DNA of 64,000 nt from Lithospermum erythrorhizon (Eukaryota; Streptophyta; Magnoliopsida; Boraginales; Boraginaceae): NCBI GenBank assembly GCA_019722365.1, contig JADFUC010000733.1, positions 1 to 64,000 on the forward strand. Direction: 5' to 3'. Shown piece after piece: positions 1 through 13,300 of this stretch. Below the pieces are notes generated by a model that was not told where the DNA came from, made no database searches, and was given only the letters and a program-made list of their open reading frames with translations. A program made the translations under genes and the position numbers. The first letter of the stretch is position 1; every line of letters begins with the position of its first letter.

Positions 1-2688
1 AATTTCACGTATTGCTATGGTTCTCATGAGTCAAGCGAGCTTCCGAAAACCAAATCGCGGTGAATCGTTGGATAAAGGATCTATTCACCAAGTAGTTCAC
101 CCGGGGAGCTCCTGCTATTTGGTCAAGAAAGGCGATGGATCTTTGAGGTCACAGATCGACAGACAAAATGAACAAAGTAACCACAAGAATCTGGAGATCC
201 TGCCTATGATCGATATCTGTTTATTCAACGCGATGCCCGTGAGATCGACTGAGGTCACCATCAATTGAGGGACAAGGAGGACGACGTATCAAAGTCGCCT
301 TTAGAATGAGGCGGGCAAATTTTAGTTTTTGGTGATGCCATTCTGTCAGATCAATGCTCCCCCGCCGTGATTTATGATCTTATGAATCATGCCTCTGACT
401 TACTTAGATAAATTTGTGGCGGTGTTCATTGGACGAGCATTTTGATATATTCCTGAAAGTAGGGAGAAAATTTTAAGAATACTCGTATCACATAGACTTT
501 GAGGAAATGTCTAGAATTGTATGCTAAATTTTCCAAGTGTGAATTTGGTCAGAAAAGTGGCTGGGCCATGATTTTGTGAGGTATAAGCCGCCGATCCCCA
601 AAAGGTCAAGTCGTGATGAATCGAAACACCCACTCGCCGTTATCAAATAATGCCTGAGTTTTCCTGGTTCAAGGATACCATCTGAGATTTATACAAGACA
701 ATTATTACCCATGACCAAAGCTGATCAGAAAGAGTTCCATTTGTTCGAACGAGGATCGCGAACGAAGCCTGTAACGAAGTTGAAAGAGAAATGATCACTC
801 TTCCCGCCGCGATTGTGATGGCTGGGCGTCGTATACGACGCGGGTCAATCGTGGGCTCGAACGCCAGGTTAACGCAACATGGTGGGGCAGCGTGGTAGCG
901 CATGACGCGAATTTAAATCATGAAAACCATCCAACACACGATCAGAGCTAGTCGCTATCAAGGTTTCCGTACTTAAAGATTCGAGGCATTCGTATTGGGG
1001 CGACTGCAAAATTTCACCATCACAAAGTTTAAACACCCAACTGCAGAGACTAACTGGTGCAACAAGTGGATGGAAAGCTATGATGTTTTACTGAAAGTAC
1101 TCATCCCGAGCTAACGAGTAGTCGATGCCTCGTAGCCCGGCGGGAAAAGACAAGCAGCCATTAAACGGAAACAAAGTCGGAACTCGGTGTTAATTTCGAG
1201 CGGAAGTCGACGGCCTGCTGGGCACAACATGGTTCAATCGTTCTGCTGATCTAATACCGAGGATGCAAGAAAAAGACGAAATTACAAAATATCAGGGAAG
1301 CCAAGAATGAAGCAGATCGGGATTTCGAGCAATAGTGGCGACGAGCCTACAATGTACGTAGATTATTCGCCTCATTCCTCTAGAGTCAAAAGGAGATTTT
1401 GGATGGTAGCCTCATGAATGCCCAGTATGCATCCCAAAGCGGCACAGCATTTATGTAGACTTCAGTGCTCAGACGTAGCCCAACACGAAGAGGAAATGCC
1501 TGGGAATTTATCAAAACTGCCCTACTATTAAGATAACATTCCATTATCTCATGTGCATCCCTTCCTATCCAAGGACTGGGGAAGGTTATTTAATGGACTT
1601 GTTTTGGACTGAGGACTGCAGTGAAAGAATGATGTGGCATTTGGGGTCATAGCGGATGGGGATTATCTAAATCGCCTCATTTCTTACCAATTAAGTCGAC
1701 TCCCACCATCTCCGAGCAAATAAGTAGGTCAGATGGGGACTGAAAGTCAAAGGACAGAATGGAAGGCCAAGATCTATCAGACGCATTCTAGATGCTATTC
1801 ACCTCCTTATTTTGGAAAAGTGGATTTCAAGGAAATGATGTATCTTTGTGGTCAATCTGAGTACATCATTTCATCCACAATGATTTGGCAATGGTAGAAC
1901 AATTCAAACATTTGAGATAATGCTCATGTGGCCCAGGTTTTTCCGAAATCAATATTAATTGCCTAAAAAATGGAGTTTTGTATATAATACAGTTTTCCAC
2001 GATTGGGATGGCACCTCATTTAGCGTATCAGAATGCGTGAAATGTAGGACTCAGCCAGCTGGAAACCCAAGCTCGGGGATGAAAGTTGCATGGTTCAAGA
2101 GTCGTGGAAAGCATCTGTAGAATAAAAATTGATACAAAGAAATAATCTCTAAAGCTACAAGATAGGCAAAAAGATGCCATCGTCAGTTGGTGGATTTAAA
2201 CTGAAATTGGGCGAGTAAAGAGCCTTTGTAGTCATCCCAATGAGCATAAGATTCTGAAGAGAGAAAGTCGGAAAGCCCAAAAAGATATATCGTCCCAGAC
2301 AGACGCGGGCGTAGTCAACCAAGGCTCTGGTCGTTTGGTATCATCAAAGATTGACAATTCATATTGTTTCTTCCATGTGTCATGTTTGGGAGTATATCCT
2401 GGGATCTATCCCATATCTGTAGTCACAACTAAATGGGAGCTTGAGAGATCTTACGAGGAATAGAAACCGAAAAAGCTCAGGCGAAACCACCAGTATAGTG
2501 CCTACGTGGAACGAGAGGAAAAGTTCTTAAACCGCACCACATCTTTTCGAAACAGTATGTTGGCCTCTAAACTTGCACTGCAATATAGTTTAGTATACCA
2601 TTTTATGAGGCTTCCGGTCGGGAAATGCGTTTGGTACTGGGCGCATGGAAGTCGAGTAAATTTTGAGGACTAAATTTTATAAGGTGAC
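1..2688 (+). mobile_element. Decayed Ty3-gypsy (chromovirus-like) pol, 3' part
   Basis: Remnant of a gypsy polyprotein, cut by the left window edge. Near 110-160 the frame reads YLVKKGDGSLR, the reverse-transcriptase segment before the conserved IDYRxLN box. Around 330-560 broken frames give the MPFGLTNAP-like, DDILIYS-like and LYAKFSKCEF blocks. Near 2110-2180 and 2370-2420 are the end-of-integrase blocks (dysenteric RQK motif, then a FHVSxLxxY-like motif). Just before 2689 the DNA shows the usual end of chromovirus coding DNA (ttttgaggac followed by a short purine tract). Stops and frameshifts are everywhere and no open frame exceeds 90 codons, so it cannot make protein. The order RT, integrase, LTR gives plus orientation. 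The clade call is by motif feel only. Confidence 0.72.
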
Positions 2689-4980
2689 TGTGATAACCCG
2701 TCTGCATTAATATTATGAACAGTACATTAGTCGTCATGGAAAGGCTTCTGAGGAGAAATTTCTAAGTCAATCGGAGAGTACGGACGAATCCGACCATGAT
2801 ACTTCCACATTTGGTATTTCAAGATTTTAAAGTTGTAAATCTATGTATGTAATACATCAGATTAGGAAGTTAAAGTTATATTAGAGTTGTGTTGTTAAAT
2901 TCAGACGAGAAATCGAAATAAACCGAACGGTAGTCGAGCTGGGCCTCTTAGATATTATTTTTTGGGCGCGGACCCCTACCTTTAGACTTTTTAATCATCC
3001 TTATCACTCTCTGAAGATTATCCTAAAGAATAAACCATCCTTCTCCTCCTCTTATTTGAATTTTCCACCATTTTCCCTTTGATTTTGTTTCACTTCTTCC
3101 AAATTTGGCGAAGCCAGTCTCTAAAATTCTTTCCCAGAGTCTCCATATTGTTTCTCAATGCTTGGTAAGAAAGTTCAAACATTTTGGAGTATTTTGAGTT
3201 TTAAAGAGCTGACTTTATGATGTTGGCTGACTTTATCTTGGAAATTATAAATTTTGTAAACGTTATCCTGCACGCGGAGAGCTACCGGCTTATTTTGCAG
3301 TTATCAAGTTGTCAAAAAGCAAAGTTAGTGCTGACTTTTTACGAATTCTCAGAAATTTAATATTAGAAACATGTTTCTTGGAAGTATGAAATCATTATTT
3401 GGGATGGACAGTAAATTAGTTGAGAAAGCTCTTATAAGTCTGTGATAGCCGTGATCGAATCAGTATATTGTATTTAACTTGGTCAATTAGTTGCCTGTAA
3501 TTGATTACTGCTTGTTTAGAATGTGTTTTCAGAGGTTATCATTGAGTAATTGGTGCGATACTAATAGCCCAGATTTCATGTCACAGAGCTCAATAGCTTA
3601 TGTCGAATGTTATGTAAATTACATCAATCTCAATCAATCCTCGCTTAAGAGTTATAAATTGAGACGCCAGTATACAACACTCGGGGTGCCACATGAGCAT
3701 GTTAAGCAGTAGGACCTTTGAACGATTATAACATCTAATTTCTTTAATTAGAATTGAAATTTTATCTTTGGGGCAATAATTCAAGACTATGGTCGCTTCA
3801 TTACTTTGTCCGAAAAGTACAAATTCACCATTGAACTTTTGGTAAGAATATATACTATATGATATTTTGAGATTATTCGATACGTGTATCATAAGGACCA
3901 ATGCATCGATATTACGCGAAATTGAGATTATGAGCAATTTTAAATAATCGAATTATAACATTATGTGGGTACATTTTGATTCCTCGATTCATATGACAAG
4001 AATGGAGATTTTAAGTTATGCTAGATAATTGAGACCATAATCCGCTAACGCAGATATTAGCGATTATGACTTATATCATGGAGTAGGTTACATGATTATA
4101 TTATGAGACCATGTTAGTATATGTGGCCGCCGCAAGGTGGGTCATACAATACGCGTCAGATTGATTTACGTGTTACTTTGAAATGGCCATGGACCCCCAA
4201 TCGAAAGCCGGGCCGCGCATATCGTGAAGCGTCGCTCAGTGGATTCGGAGGTTTGGTGCGACATGCAATATCAGGCGAGTTCTGGGTCGGGAGTACTTCC
4301 TGCATGGAGGCCCCATCTGATTGCCTGATGATCATATGTATTATTTGAGCTTTTTATCTCTCATGCGTATTATTTTGTTTACTCCCCCTCACAGCAGTAT
4401 TATTGAGCGGATTCCTCGGCCCATGATTTTGGTGTTGCATCGCTGACGAAAGTATGTTATTCGTGGTCAGGAAAAGCCTGCATTATCTCCCCGTGACTTT
4501 CTTGGACGCTATTCACTGCTGTAACTCGTTAATAATCGTGATATGTATATATATCGGCCCCGAAATATACAGTGGGACCAAAACTGATATTGGTGGGTCT
4601 ACCGCCTAATATCATGACCTCTGCCTCAGCGTGCTACGCCTGTGGCCCTGGTGTAGAGAGCTTATCTGAAGAGATCTGTTTCCCCGCCGAGTACATCTAG
4701 CAAGCCCTCACGGCTACTTTTGTCAAAATTTGTATGGCCTGGTGACCGGGGTCGTATTATGGTTGACTTTGGAAGTCTGTCATTACTTTACATTTCTTAT
4801 ACGTAAGTTCTCGTTGTCCGTTAAGCCAAGGTTTTACTTATTTTAAACAACAATGACGGAAATAGGTGGTTTCTGGCCTTTGATTAATGCCCGCAGTAAG
4901 TTACGCTGGTTGGTCGTATCCATCGCCATACGCGCTGTTAATCTTAACCCTCAGCACGGCCGACCATGTCTGTAAATCAA
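2689..4980 (+). mobile_element. Probable 3' LTR of the gypsy remnant
   Basis: The segment starts TGTGATAACCCG directly after a degenerate polypurine tract, matching the usual start of chromovirus LTRs. A pyrimidine-rich stretch at 3030-3130 looks like the transcribed leader part of such an LTR. The block at 4120-4330 is GC-richer than its surroundings. The right border is not resolved: base composition drops sharply to AT-rich DNA after about 4975, so I place the end there. Internal insertions are possible, because 2.3 kb is long for one LTR. No gene is seen inside it. Confidence 0.45.
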
Positions 4981-7361
4981 TATAATTTCATTAGAATAAA
5001 TAATGATAAGTTCTTTATAATAAACATTTCATATCAAAAAACAAAAAAGTTAATCAAAATCATTTAATTGAGCGTATTACTTCCTTTGGATAATATTGTT
5101 AATTCCTTTATAGATGTGGTTTTTATGAGTCGAAAATAGAAAAGTATTTGAATAATCAATATGGATAAATATTTTAATAACTCGAAACGGGAAATGTCAG
5201 CATCGATTTAGGGTCACTTAGATTTAAAGTGTCATTCTGCAATATTATTGTCATTTACACTTATTTATCTCTTAATCAATAAGCTGACATCTAATTCTAT
5301 ACCCACAAATAGTCTACTTTATTTGATTTTTGTTAAAACAGAAATGGAATACTATAGCGATTTAGGTCTCTTCTACATTAAATGAAAATAAGAGATTTTT
5401 TTGTTCTTAAATATCATCAGTATTATATTAAAATAATTGATAAAATATCTCATCTCAATTTGAAAGCGTTGATTAAAATAAATTATAAATATTATTATAT
5501 AATAAACATTTTGAAATAATAGTGATTTGAGTCAAGAGTCGAAATAGAAAGGTCTTAAACTCCTATCCCAGCTATTTCAGTAACGCCGACACTTATAAAC
5601 AAATGTTGAAAAACTGAATCATAAATGAATCTCCATAATAACCCAGTCAATTCCTTGATCAAAAACAAAAATAATGTAAAACATTCTTTTCTAAATTTGA
5701 ATAACAATAAAAATTTCATATAAATAAACAAAAACATTCATTAAAATGAATTTAAAATATTACATTAGTATACAATTTTTAAATAGTTGTTCTGTTGGAA
5801 AGCCTTGGCAGCTCAAAATAGAAAAAGTTCAGATTGCCCCACACATTCATAAATGCTGCGGCTACCTCATAGACAGTGGCTATTTGACCCAAGACATCTC
5901 TGGATAACCTCCTCACACGTCGACGACGGATCAAATTGCTGGCGTCCTTCAAGTCAGATAAGACCCCACCCCTTCGCTCCAATGGAACAATGGAAGATAT
6001 TCTCGTTATTGTAAGTAATGAATTTACCTGCCTATATAATCGATTTGAAAAATATGTTTTATAAATTTTTTACCATTATCATTTCATGACGATTTTCGCG
6101 AATTTTTAATATGATATCACGAGATAAAACCAGCCAAGACACGTGTAATCTCGTATATTCAAAGTTTTGACCTGCTTATTATTAGTCAGTTAGTAGATTA
6201 AAATACAATATTGTTGAATAAGACATTCTAAGATGTTGCTGATTTTATTCATTCAGAATCAATTAATTTAATATGGTAATGTCAGCATGTATCTATAAGA
6301 CAATTATTTTAGATTGAAAAATAAATGAATACTTTTTATGGATATATGAAAGTATGATTTAAGTTTTTATTTTATTGTCGCGTTTGTCATTATACACTTA
6401 TTTATCTCTAATGGGGTATAGATCAGTCACATTGATACGAAATAGCTCACTTATTTATGTTAAAAAAGTCAAGACACGTCAGTCACATGAAATGGAGTAC
6501 GAGTATTAATTTAATTAATTATATAGGTAGAGTAGATTTTATAAATTTAGAGCAATATTTATTTAAAGGATAATTTTATTCTACTAAATTAAGTGATATA
6601 GTATTATAATCCAATGATTATGCTTGCTTAACAATATATTATTGCTTGGAATATTAAACACACACAAAAAGCTTCTGGCTAATATTTGTTGAAAAATAAG
6701 GTAACTTAAGGAAATAAAAAATTCTTTGGCAAATAATGTTATGAATTTATAAAACCTATTTCACTTTATATCATTAGCTTATTAATTTAGGTCTCTTTAG
6801 CCTTAAAAATAAGAAATTTTCTTTCTTTCTAAATACCAACAACTACTGAAATCACAAATAAGTTGTCTTTAAATTATTTCAATTTGATTCTCTTACTAAA
6901 GTAGAACAAAATAAATTATGCAGTCTCTTCTTGAAAAATTCAATAATACTCTTGAAAATTAATATCTAATAAAAAAGAAAACATTAATTAGAACAAATTA
7001 AAAAAACTCGATACCCAAATACTTCAAAAAAATAGTGATGGGAGAACATCGACATCAAATTTTTGTGGGTTAAATTGTCATAAAAAAGAGTTAGGAAATT
7101 ATAATAATCATATAAAACAAAATAATAATGTTAGAATTTATCCTCATCATCTACAACAAAAATAAATATTGGATATTATCCTAAATTAGTATCATCTAGA
7201 ACAAAACAATGACGTTGGAAATCAATGTACCATGTGAATAAAAAAATGACGAAACCTCTGCCCATTGAAGCATTTTAACACAAAACCCCGTAAATACCAC
7301 TGTATCTTTCTCGACAATCACGAAACCTCTCATTACACCAACCTACGACAACCCCCCCCAA
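4981..7361. other. AT-rich spacer upstream of catalase
   Basis: Very AT-rich DNA with many short A and T runs and no gene I can support except the orphan frame at 5779-5982. I see no clear TATA box at a sensible distance before the catalase start, and no repeat with clear ends. The last 150 bases are less AT-rich, contain C-rich runs (acccccccca just before 7362) and probably hold the catalase 5' leader. Confidence 0.5.
5779..5982 (-). pseudogene. Orphan coding-like fragment, unrecognised
   Basis: An open minus-strand frame in otherwise stop-rich AT DNA encodes about 67 residues with a basic stretch (LIRRRRVRRLSRD) followed by LGQIATVYEVAAAF. Local base composition is less AT-rich than on either side. 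The first codon is not ATG, so if it is real it is an internal piece of a larger gene or element. I do not recognise the family. No partner exon is seen nearby. Confidence 0.25.
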
Positions 7362-7369
7362 ATGGATCC

Positions 7370-10300
7370 ATGCTGCCAGTACTCCCTCTTACATATTAAT
7401 TGATTCTGAAATTTGAAATTGGTTTTTTTTTGGGTTTTTTTGTGTTTATAGTTGTTCATATGAGTTGATTAAGCTGTTTTTTTTTTCATTTTAAATGTCT
7501 AAATTGAGTTGTAATGAATTATGGTTCAAGTTTGGGCTAGTGAGATTAAAAAAATTATTTGGTATATATATATTTTTTTTGTTATCATTCTTTTGAGATT
7601 GAAATGCAATAATATTTTTAGTTGTTCAAATGAATTGATTGATTTTTTTAATTGTTTTATTTGAGTTGGAATGAATTAGGTTTTGTGTTTTATTAATGAG
7701 ATTATAAGGAGATTTGAATATTTTATTATGTGTTTTAATAAATTTATTTGTTGGTGTTTTGATTGAATGCAGAATCGACCATCGAGTGCATACAATTCAT
7801 CGTTCTGGACTACGAATTCTGGTGCTCCTGTATGGAATAATAATTCTTCATTGACTGTTGGAACTAGAGGTATATATATTCATCAATTTTTTAGTTTTGG
7901 AGTACTGGAAGCCTAGACCTCGTTGTCATTGCCAGTAATATCTCGTGCCAACTTTTAACCTTAGTGATTATATATGTTCATCATCTTTTAAGTTTTGGAG
8001 TACTTGAAGCCGAGACCTCCTAATAATTGCGAGTAATATTTCGTGTCAACTTCTAACCCTAGTTTTTATATATATTCATCATCTTTTTTAGTTTCGGTGT
8101 AGTCAAAGCCTAGACCTCGTGGCAGCTAGGCTAACCCAGGTGGTTATATATATTCATTGTTTCTTGTTGATTTGTTTTGATTTTATTGTTGTGTGTTTTT
8201 GTTTTTGTTTTTGGTGTGAGGGAGATTGTTCACTTTTTTTTGTTTGTTTTTTGGTATGTTCTGCTTGTGAATCAGTCTTTGTGAATTCTTTGAAGTTTTT
8301 GTTGTCTTGTACATATTTTCGTGTCCCACCATCATTTTCTTGTTGCTTTATTTGTTTTTATATGTTTCTGCTTGTGACCAGTGTTTGTACTTTCACTGGA
8401 AGTTTGTGTTGTCTTGTTATATTCTTATATACTACCTCCATTCCAATGGGGATGTTTGACCTCACGATTCAAAAGAATCAATTTTAATCGTAAATAATCT
8501 TATTTAAATACGGATTAATATTTTATTAATATGCAACATATATAGTATTATAGAAGTTTTAGTGTTTATTGTCTATATTTATTAATATTTTGATATAATT
8601 ACAAAGTTAAACAAATGAATTATTGCATCAAAAGTAGGTTGACTATTAGTTGAATAAAAAGCTCCTAATTAAATTGAAACGAGGGGAATAGGAATTTGGG
8701 GATGGGATTTTCTCTTCCTTGTGGAGCCCCACTATCATCTCCTGTAACCACTAACTACAAACTGCATGATGTATAGCCATACAGACTTCGTGATTTTTTA
8801 AGTTAAGTGTTTTTTTGTTTGCGTATCTTTTTAAATTGTTGAACTTTTTTGTTTTCTCGTCACATATCCATTTGTGTGTGGCTTTTCAAGTTTCAAACCG
8901 GTCAAATATCTATAGTAACTCAGTAAGTTATATGGTCTTTTACTTGGTTATGGGGCAAATATTTTCAACTTTCTTATGATCTGAATTGTTGTTAGTTTTT
9001 TGTGACCTCCATCATATTATTCATTCTGTTTTTTATTGTATCTGTGTAATGGAGGTAAACTAATCATCCAATTGAGAACCTGATGATCATATCCCTCTGG
9101 TTTCAGTTTATCATGCCCTAGTCATGGGATTCTTTCTTTGATATAATTTGAAGATTTTCATAACACTTGAATTATAATACGGTATCTTAATATTAATTAA
9201 CATGACGGGTGAATTGATATCAATCTAAATTCATATTGCTTTTTGATAGCAATTTCTAACAAGAGGTTCATTATTGTATCATTTGCAAGGGGATTTTTTA
9301 ATAGCTGGTTGACTGGTTCTATGCTCATGTTTCATATACGCTTAACTACTTCGTCATTTTGGTCTTCACGTCGAAAGAATTTTTTGCATGCTAACCTGAA
9401 ACGTTCTTTTGGACAGGTCCTATCCTCCTTGAGGATTACCATCTACTAGAGAAACTTGCGAATTTTGACAGGGAGCGTATCCCTGAACGTGTTGTCCATG
9501 CCAGAGGCGCTAGTGCTAAAGGGTTCTTTGAGGTCACTCATGATATTTCTCATCTTACATGTGCTGATTTCCTTCGGGCTTCTGGAGTTCAAACGCCTGT
9601 GATCGTGCGTTTCTCCACTGTCATTCATGAGCGTGGAAGCCCAGAAACTCTTAGGGATCCTCGAGGATTTGCTGTGAAATTTTACACCAGAGAGGTCAGA
9701 TTCGTTTTCTACCTTTTGGCCTTGCTATAGATGTTAGTTGATTATTCATCAGCTACTAATGCAAAGACATATTTTTCATTTGTTGATGTTGTGAACATAT
9801 TTTGAAATATTTAAGAGTTTGTTGACATAGCAATTTGTATATATGCAGAAAACATTGATTTCATTTTGGTACCTCGCGATGGTTATAAATTTAATCTCTC
9901 AAGTCATAGCATCGAATCAGACAAGAAGATAATACGCCGAACTAATAAAGAGCTGATTATTTAGTTGCTTCATAAACTACAAACCAACCTAGAAAGCAAT
10001 TAAACAGAATTTGATTTTGAAGTTAACTAAAACAAATGCAATAATAAAATAACTAAAGTAAATATATTTTTGGTTTGTTAGGAAAAGATTTTATCAATAC
10101 AATTTCTGCTATATATCTATCATCTAAATTATCAGGTATTCTTGAGTTCGATTACACTAAAGTTTGGGGTGTCAAGCCAAGGCGCCAGTGTTTTAAGCTC
10201 CTAAATTAACTAAAACACCACATTATGACGACAATTAATGTAAGAACATTTGGGCAATGAAGATAATTTATCAACCACCAAGTTTATTTATATTTATATA

Positions 10301-13300
10301 AACAACCTTAATCAATTATCTATTATTTTACGTATTACGTTTTTCATGGCTGCTATGAATTATCAATATCGTAGAGTTAAAATTACAATAAATTTAATAA
10401 CACAAAAATTTATAGAAATGAGAAATAAAGATAAATAAATATAAAACATTCAAAGTATTTGATTACATCAAATCCCCAACAATTTTGGAATTAAACCCTC
10501 ATTAAAAAGAGTTAACCAATTCGTGAATTATTTAAACGATCAAATTCCACTTAAAGTTAGCAGTGGCCGCCGCTTGTATCTTCCCTGACCAGAGTCTTTG
10601 GCCTTTCTCGGCCGGTCAGTCTTCACAGAGGCAACACCCTTTTTGCTTTTTAATATACTCAAGTATAGGTTAGCTCAACCTATTAAATATTTGTTCAAAG
10701 TCTATCTTCTTTCATTATTTTCTTACTCTTTGACTCATTTATTTTCTTTAATTTGTCCGAAAGTTCACAAATTTTCAATCAATGTCACATATTTGTCAAT
10801 TAAACAATAAAAACTCCTATAATATATCAATTTAAGCTCACTAAACTTCCTAAAATACATGACAAATATAGACAAATCACCTTCCTACTGTTATTGTTTG
10901 TACTTGAGGTTGACTGTTGCAAATTATCACATATGTACGTTTCCAGCTAAATGTTGGATAACTATTGGAAGGTTTCTTGAGTCCATTGGTGGCATGCTTT
11001 TGTAAAGGATTCTGTGACTTTATTTACTGTAGTATGGTGCAGGGGCTTCTATGGGTTTTTACTGCTCATATAATATAATCAATTTTGTTTGACTCCAAAC
11101 ATAGGTATATGTCTTTTCTAGAACTGCTACTTTCGTCACCAACTTTTGTGACCTAAAATTTCTGTTTGTGTACCAGAAGTTCAGAGGAATATCCCAGCAT
11201 CATCTCTGAATTTATATGTCCAATAGATCTTCAAACTTGAAGTGATGGTGCCTTGTTTTCTTGATGAGAGTCTCCTGTTTAATCTTGCTACTTCTAGAAT
11301 CTTCTGTGTTTGAGCTGCTTCCTGTCCTAAAGTTTTCTTTGTATGACATGGGTTTATCTTCATGCATATTCTTCTTTATAATGTTATGTTATTTTTGTTC
11401 AGGGTAACTTTGATATGGTGGGAAACAACTTCCCTGTCTTTTTTGTTCGTGATGGCATGAAATTCCCAGATATGGTTCATGCACTAAAACCCAACCCGAA
11501 GTCCCACATCCAGGAGGACTGGCGAATCCTAGACTTCTTTTCTCACCACCCAGAATCTCTGCATATGTTTTCATTCTTGTTTGATGATGTTGGTGTTCCA
11601 CAAGATTATAGACACATGGAAGGTTTTGGAGTAAATACTTATACTCTTATTAGCAAAGACGGAAAAGTGCATTATGTAAAATTTCACTGGAAGCCAACTT
11701 GCGGGGTGAAGTGTTTATTGGAGGAAGAAGCTATCAAGGTTGGAGGATCTAATCATAGTCATGCCACCCAGGATCTCTATGACTCGATTGCAGCTGGAAA
11801 CTATCCAGAGTGGAAACTTTTTATCCAGACCATTGACCCTGATCATGAAGACAGATTTGATTTTGATCCGCTTGATGTAACTAAAATTTGGCCAGAAGAC
11901 ATTGTGCCCCTTCAACCAGTTGGTCGTTTAGTATTGAATAAGAATATTGACAACTTCTTTGCAGAAAACGAGCAGCTTGCATTCTGTCCTGCCCTTGTTG
12001 TTCCTGGTATCTACTACTCAGATGATAAGATGCTACAGACTCGTATATTCTCTTATGCAGATTCACAGCGCCACCGCCTTGGTCCAAATTATTTACAGCT
12101 CCCAGCCAATGCTCCCAAGTGTTCTCATCATAACAATCACCATGAGGGGTTCATGAATTTCATGCACCGTGATGAAGAGGTATTGTGCTTCCCTAGTCTA
12201 TAATCTTGCTCTGGTGTTCTATATCTCTTTTTTTACCCATATTTATGGGGTGCTCAATTTCTAGTGTGTTATGTTCTAGCCATTTTTAGGCATATCTTTG
12301 ATACAATTATATTTTATCAGCTACGCCAGCAAAATTCTTCATATCATCTTTAGTGACACCTATTATTCTAGGTTTCCAGCATGTTTAATTCCAGGTTAAA
12401 TTTTGCTAGGGATTTGGTGTAGTGGTTAGACACTCACTTGTAAGGGTAGAGGTCAAGGGTTCAAATCTTGACCGCTAGGTTTAATATAAAAAGATCTAGG
12501 TAAAATTATCTTCACATTACCTAAAAGAATTCTTCATAATCAGGCTTTTGTCAATGTTGGTATCTCTGCGACAGTTTATTTTGTATCTTTATTTCTTACT
12601 TTCTATTATCTGCAGGTCAATTATTTCCCCTCGAGGTTTGATCCTGCTCGTCACGCTGAAAGGCACCCCATTCCTCCAATGCCATTGATGGGAAGACGTG
12701 ATAGGGTGAGTTTTTCCAGGGGTCTTCATTATTGACTTCATTATTGACTATAATGCAGATGAGAAGTGAACTGTCCTTAAGTAGTATATCCAAGTTTGAA
12801 CTCACTACTGATGATCATATATAGACCATCTGTAATATACAACCATTTCAAACTATGGTTACGATGGCTTATATCATACTACCTCCATTTCAAATTAACT
12901 TGGAGGTTTGTTTTCAACATTTGGTCAACCTACTAACTTTTTGAATTGCTTAACTTTAACTTTAACTTTGTATCATAATTTTCATATCATTATAATCTCT
13001 ACATAATATACTTTCATATCAATATTTTGTATACCTAAAAAATATATTTGTATAAAAATTATAACGAGTCAAACATAGGTTGACCAAACGCTCAAAACAA
13101 ACCTCCAAGTTAATTTGAAATGGAGGGAGTATTAATTTTGTGTCGGATATCATGCAACGTTTTCCGTGTCACAATAATCAACTTAGGTTTCTAATGCTTG
13201 TTGGATTTCTGAAATTTCTCGAGGTTCATTGATATTATTTCTGATTAATGCAGATTGTCATTGAAAAGGAAAACAATTTCAAGCAGCCTGGAGAGAGATA

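Noticed and set aside
8119..8487. 122-codon open frame in catalase intron 2
   Set aside because: T/G-rich low-complexity translation (Phe/Cys/Val) between known exons and ending in a MITE; not coding.
12410..12480. A tRNA gene in catalase intron 4
   Set aside because: Box A and box B are present, but the ends do not pair into an acceptor stem and the sequence runs on into a tail, so a SINE is the better call.
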